A stretch of 9,737 bases of DNA. It comes from Betaproteobacteria bacterium (lineage in GTDB: Bacteria > Pseudomonadota > Gammaproteobacteria > Burkholderiales > SG8-41). The translations under genes were made by a program, and so were the position numbers. Numbering within the stretch: the first letter of the stretch is position 1; each line of letters opens with the position of its first letter. Positions 1 to 6,660 of the stretch are shown here, piece after piece. A model generated the notes under the pieces. The model worked only from the letters and a program-made list of their open reading frames with translations. It had not been told where the DNA came from and ran no database searches. The stretch spans positions 1-9,737 of the forward strand of contig JAJTHX010000040.1 of NCBI GenBank assembly GCA_021300125.1, written 5' to 3'.

Positions 1-1349
1 GACTCGCGCTGGCCGGACGTCGTCCGGAAATAGACATAACCCAGACCGAGCATCAGCAGATAGGCCGCCGCGATGCCCGGGTTGAAAGCCACGATCGCGC
101 ACAGGGCAAGGGCAGCCGCGACCAGGGCGAAACCGGGGCACCAGGGATAACAGGGCGCCATGAAGGGCCGCGTCATCAAGGGTTCGCTGCAGCGCAGGCG
201 GAACAGGGCGAGCATGCTGACGATGTACATCGTCAGCGCCCCCAACACCGCCATCGTGACGATGTTGGCGGTCAGGGTCTGGCCGCCGAACTGGATCAGG
301 CTGTCGCTGAAAATCGCGGCAATGCCCACCACGCCACCGGCAAGTATCGCGCGGTGCGGCGTGTGGAACCGCGGATGCAGCTCGGAAAACCAGCGCGGCA
401 GGTAACCGGCGCGCGCCAGCGCAAACCACTGGCGCGAGTAGCCAAGAATGATGCCGTGAAAAGAAGCCACCAAGCCGAACAGGCCGAGCCAGACCAGCAT
501 GGTCAGCCAGCCGCTGCCTTCGCCGACCACGGCCTTCATCGCCTGCGGCAGCGGATCATTGATGTTCGAGAGTAAGGTCCAGTCGCCCACACCGCCGGCA
601 AACAGCATCACGCCCAGCGCCAGCGAGATCAGCGTCAGCATGCCCGTGATATAGGCGACAGGAATCGAACGCCGCGGATCACGTGCCTCCTCGGCAGCCA
701 TAGCAACCCCCTCGATGGCCAGAAAAAACCAGATCGCGAAGGGTATTGCGGCGATGATGCCCGGTATCGCAGCGGTGCTGAACACGTCGGCGCCGGACCA
801 GCCGCCGGCGGTGAAATTGGCCATAGAAAATCCGGGCGCCACCACGCCCATGAATACCAGCAGCTCGAACACTGCGATCAGCGTCACCACCAGCTCGAAA
901 GTGGCGGCGATTCGCACCCCGGCAATGTTGAGCGCCATGAACACGAAATAGGCGCCCACCGCCGCAGCCTTCGGATCAACCGCCGGAAACTGCACGTTGA
1001 GATACGCCCCGATTGCCAGCGCGATGGCCGGCGGGGCGAACACGAACTCGACCAGTGTCGCTGCGCCGGCCATGTATCCGCCGGTCGGACCGAAGGCCCG
1101 CCGCGCATAGGCGAACGGGCCGCCGGCATGCGGTATCGAAGTGGTGAGTTCGGTGAAGCTGAAGATGAAGGTTGCGTACATCGCAGCCACGAACAGCGTA
1201 GTCACCAGGAAGCCCAGGGTTCCGGCGGAGGCCCAGCCGAAACTCCAGCCGAAGTATTCCCCTGAGATGACCAGACCGACCGCGATGCCCCAGAGCTGGA
1301 TCGTGGTCAGGGTCTTGCGCAGCTGCGGCGGGTTAGGATTGGATGTCAT
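1..1349 (-). CDS. eat: Ethanolamine permease-like APC transporter (C-terminus cut by window edge)
   Basis: Amino acid-polyamine-organocation (APC) transporter of the inner membrane, most like ethanolamine permeases that bring ethanolamine in for breakdown by ethanolamine ammonia-lyase. The frame is open from the ATG at 1349 to the edge: 449 codons and no stop, so perhaps only a few residues are missing. Residues 19-38 carry the family's early signature (LWGIAVGLVISGEYFGW), followed by many hydrophobic segments consistent with about 12 membrane helices. Residues 77-93 (GPFAYARRAFGPTGGYM) and 217-230 (MAAEEARDPRRSIP) are typical APC motifs. No good Shine-Dalgarno precedes the ATG, and a strong hairpin lies just upstream. 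It is the third gene of an apparent operon behind two secreted phosphoesterase-like genes, with a divergent EutR-like regulator. eutBC-type genes could lie beyond the left edge, but this is not visible. Substrate is inferred from similarity; another amino alcohol or amino acid is possible. Confidence 0.85.
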   Translation of the reverse strand, partial: MTSNPNPPQLRKTLTTIQLWGIAVGLVISGEYFGWSFGWASAGTLGFLVTTLFVAAMYATFIFSFTELTTSIPHAGGPFAYARRAFGPTGGYMAGAATLVEFVFAPPAIALAIGAYLNVQFPAVDPKAAAVGAYFVFMALNIAGVRIAATFELVVTLIAVFELLVFMGVVAPGFSMANFTAGGWSGADVFSTAAIPGIIAAIPFAIWFFLAIEGVAMAAEEARDPRRSIPVAYITGMLTLISLALGVMLFAGGVGDWTLLSNINDPLPQAMKAVVGEGSGWLTMLVWLGLFGLVASFHGIILGYSRQWFALARAGYLPRWFSELHPRFHTPHRAILAGGVVGIAAIFSDSLIQFGGQTLTANIVTMAVLGALTMYIVSMLALFRLRCSEPLMTRPFMAPCYPWCPGFALVAAALALCAIVAFNPGIAAAYLLMLGLGYVYFRTTSGQRE

Positions 1350-1372
1350 TGCAGGCGGCACGGACACAGAAC

Positions 1373-1414
1373 GCCGCGGGTGCCGACCGCGAATCCGCGG
1401 CCGGCACCCGCGGC
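1373..1414 (-). terminator. Strong GC-rich hairpin between esterase and permease genes; possible attenuator
   Basis: Thirteen-base arms GCCGCGGGTGCCG (1373-1385) and CGGCACCCGCGGC (1402-1414) are perfect inverted repeats. Inside them CCGCG (1387-1391) pairs with CGCGG (1396-1400) around an AATC loop, leaving one A/C mismatch. The structure begins 10 bases after the stop of the minus-strand phytase-like gene and ends 23 bases before the permease ATG. Neither side has a T-run, so it is not a standard intrinsic terminator. It may stabilise the 3' end of the upstream message, lower permease expression relative to the two secreted proteins, or be a weak terminator. Confidence 0.45.
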
Positions 1415-1424
1415 ATCACCGTCA

Positions 1425-2786
1425 TTACTTCGCGCGCAGGAACTCCGAGGCACGCAGCAGCACGAACTCGTTGTCGTCATGGCGGCCGATGGTGCGCGAA
1501 CTGCCCACCGGCAGGTTGTTGTCGACACCGACGACAATGTGGTCAGCATCGACAATATCAACGTTTTCGATGCACCAGAACGGCATCGTGAAGCGTCCCG
1601 CGACCAGGCCGCTGCGCGAACGCTTGTCCGGGTCCGCGATGTTGAGCAGGTCGATATAGCCGATCTTGCGCACAATGCCGCCGGACGCGGTGCCGCCAAG
1701 GTCGATCTTGTAAACCCGCTTGAAGCGCGCCGGGTTATTGAAGCAGTCGGCACGCGCCGGACCGTTGCAGGCCAGCTCGACGTCGCCCTCGCCGTTGTCA
1801 CGCTCGATCACCAGCGCGGTATTGGCGTCGATCATATTGAAATCGCCGATGTTGTTGCCCGCGATCTCGATCTGGTAGAACCACGAGCGGCCGGTGTATG
1901 CGCCCTTCTGCACGTCGAACTCGAGGATGCGCAGCACATCCTTGCCCTCGCGGCTCTCCCAGCCCTTGATCTCGGCGCTCCACAGAGGACCCTCCAGCAT
2001 CGGGTAGAGGAAACGCCCGTCAGGCGAAGCCGCCATGCCTTCGAAGCCGCGGGAGCGGCGCACGATGGTGTTGAACTGCCCCGGCACCGCCGGCGTTATC
2101 ACGCTGAAATGATCGGGCGAACGCACCACCACGCCGTCGACCACGGTTTCGAACAGCCCGGTGACCTTGCCGTTGCGGTCGGCACGGATGAGGTAAGGTC
2201 CCAACTCGTCTCCGAACCAGAACGTGTCGCCGATGATCTGGATCGATTCGATGTCAAGGTCGGCCCCGGTCAGGTAACGCTTGCTGGTGGAGGAGTTGAC
2301 GATGTTGAAGGGCAGGATGCCGTCGGGATCATGCAGGTAAACGCTGCGCAGCACCTGCATCTGGCCGCTGCTCCAGTCGAGGCGGATGTGGTGGAACATC
2401 AGCATCGCATCGGGCGAGTTGGCCCGCGTGCCGAAGCCGTTGTCGGTCACCGTCCACGCAGTGCCGTCCTTCTGCCATTTGATGCCGGAAAAACCCTGCA
2501 GCGGCTGCCCCTTGAACGGTGTGTTGATCCCGGTCAGCCGCGGCACCTTGGGATCGGACAGAAACGACACCCCCGTGATCGAGCCGATTTCATCGCGGCG
2601 ACGGCCGTCGGCGTGGGTGTAGCGGCCCGATACCGAAAGGCTGGCCGGCGCATCCGAAGGCGGCTTGAGAAAAGTCGCCGCCGGCAGCATGGCATGACCG
2701 GCCAGCGTTGAAGGAAACGGCTGCGCCGCGGAAGCAGCGGTGGCGGCGCCGATCAGCGCGGCTGCGGTGATGTAACGGCTCAACAT
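1425..2786 (-). CDS. Secreted esterase-like activity of phytase family protein (PF13449-type)
   Basis: Predicted 453-residue exported protein of the phytase-like esterase family. The family is expected to form a beta-propeller and its substrates are mostly unknown. The ATG at 2786 is chosen because an AGGGAGA ribosome-binding site lies 6 bases upstream; a longer in-frame start at 2819 lacks this and would bury the signal peptide. Residues 1-20 are a Sec signal peptide (MLSRYITAAALIGAATAASA) with likely cleavage after ASA. Family blocks in order: GTAWTVTDNGFGT (108-120), DLDIESIQIIGDTFWFGDELG (about 177-197), GFEGMAASPDGRFLYPMLEGP (about 248-268), ALVIERDNGEGD (324-335) and IENVDIVDADHIVVGVDNN (406-424). 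These acid- and Asn-rich turns suggest metal binding. It follows the histidine phosphatase gene by 52 bp and precedes the permease gene, so the three are probably co-transcribed. A role in releasing a phosphoester-bound nutrient outside the cytoplasm is inference. Confidence 0.85.
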   Translation of the reverse strand: MLSRYITAAALIGAATAASAAQPFPSTLAGHAMLPAATFLKPPSDAPASLSVSGRYTHADGRRRDEIGSITGVSFLSDPKVPRLTGINTPFKGQPLQGFSGIKWQKDGTAWTVTDNGFGTRANSPDAMLMFHHIRLDWSSGQMQVLRSVYLHDPDGILPFNIVNSSTSKRYLTGADLDIESIQIIGDTFWFGDELGPYLIRADRNGKVTGLFETVVDGVVVRSPDHFSVITPAVPGQFNTIVRRSRGFEGMAASPDGRFLYPMLEGPLWSAEIKGWESREGKDVLRILEFDVQKGAYTGRSWFYQIEIAGNNIGDFNMIDANTALVIERDNGEGDVELACNGPARADCFNNPARFKRVYKIDLGGTASGGIVRKIGYIDLLNIADPDKRSRSGLVAGRFTMPFWCIENVDIVDADHIVVGVDNNLPVGSSRTIGRHDDNEFVLLRASEFLRAK

Positions 2787-2792
2787 GAGTGA

Positions 2793-2799
2793 TCTCCCT
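2793..2799 (-). promoter_or_regulatory. Ribosome-binding site fixing the phytase-like gene start
   Basis: Read on the minus strand this is AGGGAGA, 6 bases before the ATG at 2786. It decides the start against the longer in-frame ATG at 2819, which would place 11 non-hydrophobic residues ahead of the signal peptide. Confidence 0.7.
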
Positions 2800-2838
2800 G
2801 ATTTAATTGTTGACAGCACTCAGGCAAAACCACGGCGC

Positions 2839-3534
2839 TTACAGCTCTTCCAGCGTCGCCATGGTGATGTTCTTCCAGATCATCGGCGGCTGGCCGGGAC
2901 GCAGCTCGACCATGTACACCTCGTCATTGGCCTGGCGGATGCGGTTCAGCGCGACATCGGGTGCGAGGCCGAGCAGTTCTGCCATGATCTGCGGGTTGCT
3001 GCCGCCGTGGCCGACGATCAGGATCGAGCCGCCCTTCTTGTGGCGCGAAAGGATGTCGCGGGTCGCCGCACCAACGCGCTTGTGCTGGTCGCCGAGCGAT
3101 TCGCCGCCGTCGAGCGAGTCATCGGCAATGCGGATGCGCTTGCGGTACTCAGCCGACATCTCGGCATTGTTCTTGGGGTCATCGACGATGCCTTCGAACT
3201 TGCCGTGATTGCGCTCATTGAGACCGGCAATCGGGGTCTGCTTGACGTTGGTGAATCCCTCGGCGGTCTGGCGCGCGCGCTGCAAGCCTGCGGTGTAAAT
3301 ATGGTCGAGGTGCACGCCCCTCATGCGCTCCACCAGCGCCGCCGCCTGCTTGCGGCCGGTTTCGTTGAGCGGATTGTCGGTCGAGCCCTGCACACGCAGC
3401 GCGACGTTCCAGTCGGTGATGCCATGGCGGGCGATGTAGACGCGCAACACGCCGTCCTGCGCGATGGCCGGGGCGGCGGTGGCAACAGCGAGGACGCAGA
3501 ACAGTAGATGGTGAATCCAGGGCCTGGCGGACAT
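2839..3534 (-). CDS. Secreted histidine phosphatase family protein (phosphoglycerate mutase-like fold)
   Basis: A 231-residue member of the histidine phosphatase superfamily, which hydrolyses phosphate esters through a phosphohistidine intermediate. The catalytic motif ARHGITDWN has R36, H37 and G38. Other expected residues are the second arginine in LQRARQTAE (R86), the acid in LNERNHGKFEG (E107) and the second histidine in IVGHGGSN (H176). Residues 1-25 are a Sec signal peptide ending APAIA, so the enzyme should act in the periplasm or outside; most cytoplasmic phosphoglycerate mutases lack this. The ATG start is backed by GAGGAGG (3539-3545) 4 bases upstream. It is the first gene of the apparent three-gene operon, divergent from the EutR-like regulator. 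Substrate cannot be read from sequence; phosphoethanolamine or another small phosphomonoester would fit the locus but is inference. Confidence 0.88.
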   Translation of the reverse strand: MSARPWIHHLLFCVLAVATAAPAIAQDGVLRVYIARHGITDWNVALRVQGSTDNPLNETGRKQAAALVERMRGVHLDHIYTAGLQRARQTAEGFTNVKQTPIAGLNERNHGKFEGIVDDPKNNAEMSAEYRKRIRIADDSLDGGESLGDQHKRVGAATRDILSRHKKGGSILIVGHGGSNPQIMAELLGLAPDVALNRIRQANDEVYMVELRPGQPPMIWKNITMATLEEL

Positions 3535-3611
3535 AAAACCTCCTCAAAGTCGGAAAAGAAACAGGAAAAAACGGGTTACGGCTTGCTGTTTGGCTCCGCA
3601 ATCTAGAACGG

Positions 3612-3617
3612 TGTCAA
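3612..3617 (-). promoter_or_regulatory. Candidate -35 element (TTGACA) for the phosphatase operon
   Basis: Read on the minus strand the six bases match the sigma-70 -35 consensus exactly and lie 78 bp upstream of the phosphatase ATG. The hexamer at 17-bp spacing is GCCAAA, a poor -10, so an activator-dependent promoter or a chance match are both possible. Confidence 0.25.
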
Positions 3618-3672
3618 AAGCGCTACTATCAAATTTCGGCAAGCCGGATTGACAGGACGGCCCGCCCGCGGC

Positions 3673-3688
3673 ACCGCCAGCTGGCGGT
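3673..3688. promoter_or_regulatory. Perfect 16-bp palindrome; candidate operator
   Basis: ACCGCCAGCTGGCGGT is identical to its reverse complement. It lies in the divergent spacer, 139 bp upstream of the phosphatase ATG. AraC-family proteins usually bind direct repeats, so this may be a site for another dimeric regulator or a transcript hairpin. No experimental or comparative support is available here. Confidence 0.4.
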
Positions 3689-3783
3689 CCGGCAGCAATC
3701 CTGTGGCACGGGGCTTGCTCGGATTCAGGCGGAGCCGGGCAGGTTCGGGGGAGCCTCAACCCAGGCGCAGCCGCCCGGTTGTC

Positions 3784-4863
3784 ATGCGCCTGTCATTGGC
3801 AGGCGCCAATATCGCGCTTTTGTTCATTTCCGTGGCACCGCCACAGCAACAGGGGGAAGACATCGATGAGGATGACGGTCGAAGCAGCGGTGCCGCCCGC
3901 CCCCCCTATGCCTCGTATCGGTGCATGGATGCACAGGAACAGGCCGGCGTCCTCCAGGGATGGAACCAGCGATACTGGCAACTATCCCGCGGCGCCTTCG
4001 AGGGCCGCGTCAAGGCGCTGGAGATTGACGGCGCCTACGTATTCTTGGAGTCGGCCAACCGGACCCTGCTGCAGCGCGGCGCCCTGGCGCCGGGGGCACT
4101 GGGCGTTGCGGTGCCGCTGCATCTGGCAGGCGAGGCCCGCTTCTGCGGCCGGCCCTGCACCCTGGATCAGCTGTATGTCTATTCCGGTGAGGCCGGTTTC
4201 GAGTTCTGCTCCCCCGCTGACCACCAGGTCGCCGGGATTGCCCTCCCGGCAAGCGATCTGCCCCTGCTCTCGGCCCAGGCCGCCGCACTGCGCCGGACCA
4301 CCGACTTGGTCAGCCATGCCCATACCCGCAGATCCCGGCCGGAAGCGTTAGACCAGGCCCGCGGGCTCGTCGTGAGCCTGTTGCAGGCCGCGGCACAGAC
4401 GCCTGCGCTGCTGCACAGCGACCATGCCCGCGCGCAGGCCAAGGACGCGATCATCGCCACCCTGGTAGATCTGCTCGCCACCGGGGAAGACGCAGCAGCC
4501 CCGCAGCCGCTGGAAGTCCGCGCCCGCTGGCAACTGGTCAAGCGCGCCCGCGAACGCATCGCGGCCCATCCCGAGGAACCGATTACGGTAGCGACCCTGT
4601 GCGCAGAACTCGGTATCAGCCGGCGCACCCTGCAATACTGCTTTCGCGACGTGCTCGGCATCAGCCCCCTCAGTTACCTTCGTGCCATGCGGCTCAACGG
4701 TGTGCGCGCCGCCCTGCAGACGGCACGCTCGGTCACCGAAGCGGCCGTCAATTGGGGCTTCTGGCACCTTGGCCAGTTCTCCGCCGACTACAGGGCCATG
4801 TTTGGCGAACGGCCCTCCGAAACCTTCAACCGCCATCACCCGGCGTTGCAGCGAGACGATTGA
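3784..4863 (+). CDS. eutR: EutR-like AraC-family transcriptional regulator (5' end uncertain, possible frameshift)
   Basis: AraC/XylS-family regulator strongly resembling E. coli EutR, which activates ethanolamine utilisation genes. The C-terminal double helix-turn-helix reads ITVATLCAELGISRRTLQYC, then LRAMRLNGVRAAL and the EutR-like AAVNWGFWHLGQFSADYRAMF. The sensor domain also matches EutR in spacing, with GWNQRYWQLSRGAFEGRV opening it and FEFCSPADHQVAGIALP near its end. The gene is divergent from the permease operon and ends before a bidirectional terminator. The start is unclear: the ATG at 3784 (359 aa) has no ribosome-binding site, TTG 3649 adds non-coding-looking sequence, and ATG 3925 (312 aa) has a weak site. 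The best site, AGGGGGAAG with ATG 3866, is in another frame and would join this one if the C7 run at 3900-3906 had one more C, giving 332 aa; E. coli EutR is about 350. Family call is firm, exact ligand inferred. Confidence 0.83.
   Translation: MRLSLAGANIALLFISVAPPQQQGEDIDEDDGRSSGAARPPYASYRCMDAQEQAGVLQGWNQRYWQLSRGAFEGRVKALEIDGAYVFLESANRTLLQRGALAPGALGVAVPLHLAGEARFCGRPCTLDQLYVYSGEAGFEFCSPADHQVAGIALPASDLPLLSAQAAALRRTTDLVSHAHTRRSRPEALDQARGLVVSLLQAAAQTPALLHSDHARAQAKDAIIATLVDLLATGEDAAAPQPLEVRARWQLVKRARERIAAHPEEPITVATLCAELGISRRTLQYCFRDVLGISPLSYLRAMRLNGVRAALQTARSVTEAAVNWGFWHLGQFSADYRAMFGERPSETFNRHHPALQRDD
3851..3859 (+). promoter_or_regulatory. Strong Shine-Dalgarno leading to an out-of-frame ATG (3866) of the regulator
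   Basis: AGGGGGAAG lies 6 bases before the ATG at 3866. It is the best ribosome-binding site in the 5' part of the regulator gene, yet the ATG opens in a frame one base off the regulator frame. It encodes MRMTVEAAVPPAPP before reaching the C7 run at 3900-3906, where one extra C would restore the regulator frame. Confidence 0.5.
3900..3906 (+). repeat. C7 homopolymer tract at the regulator 5' end
   Basis: Seven consecutive C bases follow GCCCG. Homopolymer C runs are prone to slippage and to sequencing indels. Here the run lies exactly between the frame with the good ribosome-binding site and the frame that encodes the EutR-like protein. Confidence 0.8.
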
Positions 4864-4912
4864 GGCCCAGGGTGCGCCCAGCGGCAGGGTCGGAGGCACT
4901 CCGCCCGGAGAT

Positions 4913-4943
4913 AAAAAAAGCAGCCCTGAAGGCTGCCTTTTTT
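4913..4943. terminator. Bidirectional intrinsic terminator
   Basis: The stem GCAGCC (4920-4925) pairs with GGCTGC (4931-4936) around loop CTGAA. It is preceded by A7 and followed, after one C, by T6, so it works in both directions. It lies 49 bp after the regulator stop and 24 bp after the minus-strand malic enzyme stop, between convergent genes. Confidence 0.9.
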
Positions 4944-4967
4944 ATTCAATTAGATCAAATACTTATT

Positions 4968-6623
4968 TTATTTTCGTGCGCCGGGATCATACATCTGCGC
5001 CTCGATATCCTTGAGCATCTCCTGCTGCGCAAGGCGCCCCGCGAGCCCGCTGTCCTTGGCCGAGGTGGCCGTGGCGGCGGCGATCTTGGCGGACACTTCG
5101 CGGATGCGCGGCAGCGCCGGATAGAGGCTGCCCTGCGCAAGGTCGGACTCGGTGACCAGCTGCGCCAAGGTATGCGCCGACTTCATGAACATGTCGTCGG
5201 TGATGACGCGGGTCTTGGCGGCAATCGCGCCCAGACCGATGCCGGGGAAGATATAGCTGTTGTTGCCCTGGCGCGGCACGAAGGTCTGGCCATGGAGCGT
5301 GACCGGATCAAAGGGACTGCCGCAGGCAAACAAGGCGCGACCCTTGCTGAAACGATAGGCCTGCTCCGCGGTGCACTCGGCCTGTGAGGTCGGATTCGAC
5401 AGCGCGAAAATGATCGGCCGCTCGTTGAGCTTAGCCATCTCCTCGATGATCTCACGGGTGAAGGTGCCGCCCACCGCCGCCACGCCGATGATCGCCGTCG
5501 GCTTGATGTCCTTGATGGCGCTCAGGAAATCGCCGATCGGCGCGTGCTCATGGGCATAGTTGAGCTTGTGGTGCGCGAGATCGCGCCGGGTTCTCACCAC
5601 CAGGCCCTTGGAATCGACCAGCCAGCAGGTGCGCCGCGCAGCCTCGAGGGACATGCCCTGCGCCACCATCGCCGAGGCAATCAGGTCGGCAATGCCGGTC
5701 GCGGCCTCGCCCGCGCCGAGGAACAGCACGCGCTGTTCGTTCAGCGGCTGGCCGGTGATGCGCAGCGCCGAGAAAATGCCCGCCAGCGCCACTGCCGCGG
5801 TGCCCTGGATGTCGTCATTGAAGCTGGGCACGCGGTCGCGGTACTTTTCCAGCAGGCGGAAAGCGTTGTGGTTGGCGAAGTCCTCGAACTGCACCACGCA
5901 GCCGGGAAACACCTCCTGCACCGCGGTCATGAATTCGTCGATGAACTCGTCGTAGGCGGGGCTGGTCACGCGCGGCTGGCGCAGACCGACATAAAAAGGA
6001 TCGTTGCGCACATCCTCATTGTTGCAGCCCACATCCAGCGTCACCGGCAGGCACAGCCGCGGGTGGATGCCGGCACAGGCGGTATAAAGTGACAATTTGC
6101 CCACCGGAATGCCCATGCCGTGAGCACCGAGGTCGCCCAGGCCGAGGATGCGCTCGCCGTCGGTGACCACGATGATGCCCGGGTCATAGGGCCAGTTGCG
6201 CAGCACGTTCGCGATATTGCCCTTGTCGCGGATGCTGATGAACATGCCGCGCGGCCGCTGGAAGATCTGGCCGAACTTCTGGCAGGCGAGGCCGACGATT
6301 GGCGTGTAAACGATGGGCTGCATCTCGTCGATGTGGTCGCACAGGATCTGGAAAAACAGGTCCTCGTTGCGGTCGTGCAGCGCATTCAGGGCCACAAACT
6401 TGTCCAGCGGTTCGCTCATCTTGCGGAAGCTGAGCAGAAAACGCTCAGCCTGGTCGGCCTGCGTATGCACATGCGGCGGCAGCAGGCCGGTCAGCCCGTA
6501 GGACTCGCGCTCCTCGAGCGTGAAGGCAGTACCGCGGTTCAGGATGGGGTCGCGCAGGACGTCCAGCCCGCGACGCTCAAGCGGCGTGCGCTGGCCCACG
6601 CCAACGGTGTCTTTTCGATGCAT
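4968..6623 (-). CDS. maeA: NAD-dependent malic enzyme
   Basis: Cytoplasmic malic enzyme that oxidatively decarboxylates (S)-malate to pyruvate and CO2 with reduction of NAD(P). The 551-residue length matches the large SfcA/MaeA type, not the shorter or phosphotransacetylase-fused MaeB type. Visible residues: the catalytic tyrosine in VYTPIVGLACQKFG (Y106), catalytic lysine in GIPVGKLSLYT (K176), metal ligands in FEDFANHNAF (E247, D248) and FNDDIQGTAAV (D270/D271), the Rossmann loop FLGAGEAATGIADLI (301-315) and SNPTSQAE (409-416). The start at 6623 is set by GAGGAGC 7 bases upstream (6631-6637); an extension to 6788 overlaps the upstream gene and reads as non-coding. It follows the oxaloacetate decarboxylase gene by 37 bp in an evident operon and ends at a bidirectional terminator. 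NAD preference is inferred from subfamily only. Confidence 0.93.
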   Translation of the reverse strand: MHRKDTVGVGQRTPLERRGLDVLRDPILNRGTAFTLEERESYGLTGLLPPHVHTQADQAERFLLSFRKMSEPLDKFVALNALHDRNEDLFFQILCDHIDEMQPIVYTPIVGLACQKFGQIFQRPRGMFISIRDKGNIANVLRNWPYDPGIIVVTDGERILGLGDLGAHGMGIPVGKLSLYTACAGIHPRLCLPVTLDVGCNNEDVRNDPFYVGLRQPRVTSPAYDEFIDEFMTAVQEVFPGCVVQFEDFANHNAFRLLEKYRDRVPSFNDDIQGTAAVALAGIFSALRITGQPLNEQRVLFLGAGEAATGIADLIASAMVAQGMSLEAARRTCWLVDSKGLVVRTRRDLAHHKLNYAHEHAPIGDFLSAIKDIKPTAIIGVAAVGGTFTREIIEEMAKLNERPIIFALSNPTSQAECTAEQAYRFSKGRALFACGSPFDPVTLHGQTFVPRQGNNSYIFPGIGLGAIAAKTRVITDDMFMKSAHTLAQLVTESDLAQGSLYPALPRIREVSAKIAAATATSAKDSGLAGRLAQQEMLKDIEAQMYDPGARK

Positions 6624-6660
6624 TGGAAACGCTCCTCGGTGCGGTTTATACCGCTTGAAT

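Larger units (their letters stand above)
3535..3783. promoter_or_regulatory. Divergent intergenic region between phosphatase operon and regulator
   Basis: Spacer between divergently transcribed genes; if the regulator starts at 3866 or 3925 the spacer extends that far (over 300 bp). It holds the GAGGAGG ribosome-binding site of the phosphatase, a pyrimidine-rich minus-strand leader (3553-3575), a minus-strand TTGACA (3612-3617) and a perfect 16-bp palindrome (3673-3688). Plus-strand translation across 3649-3783 gives Arg/Gly/Pro/Ser-rich sequence with no family similarity, so it is treated as non-coding. This is where the regulator would be expected to act. Confidence 0.6.

Noticed and set aside
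1380..2711. A 443-codon open frame on the plus strand
   Set aside because: It is antisense to the phytase-like gene. Its translation is rich in Arg, His, Asp, Ala and Val with no family motif, as expected for a shadow frame in GC-rich DNA, and the minus frame has a signal peptide and family motifs.
3649..3783. TTG-initiated N-terminal extension of the EutR-like regulator
   Set aside because: The extension is basic, Gly/Ser/Pro rich and unlike any regulator, has no good ribosome-binding site, and would cover the 16-bp palindrome and the divergent promoter region.
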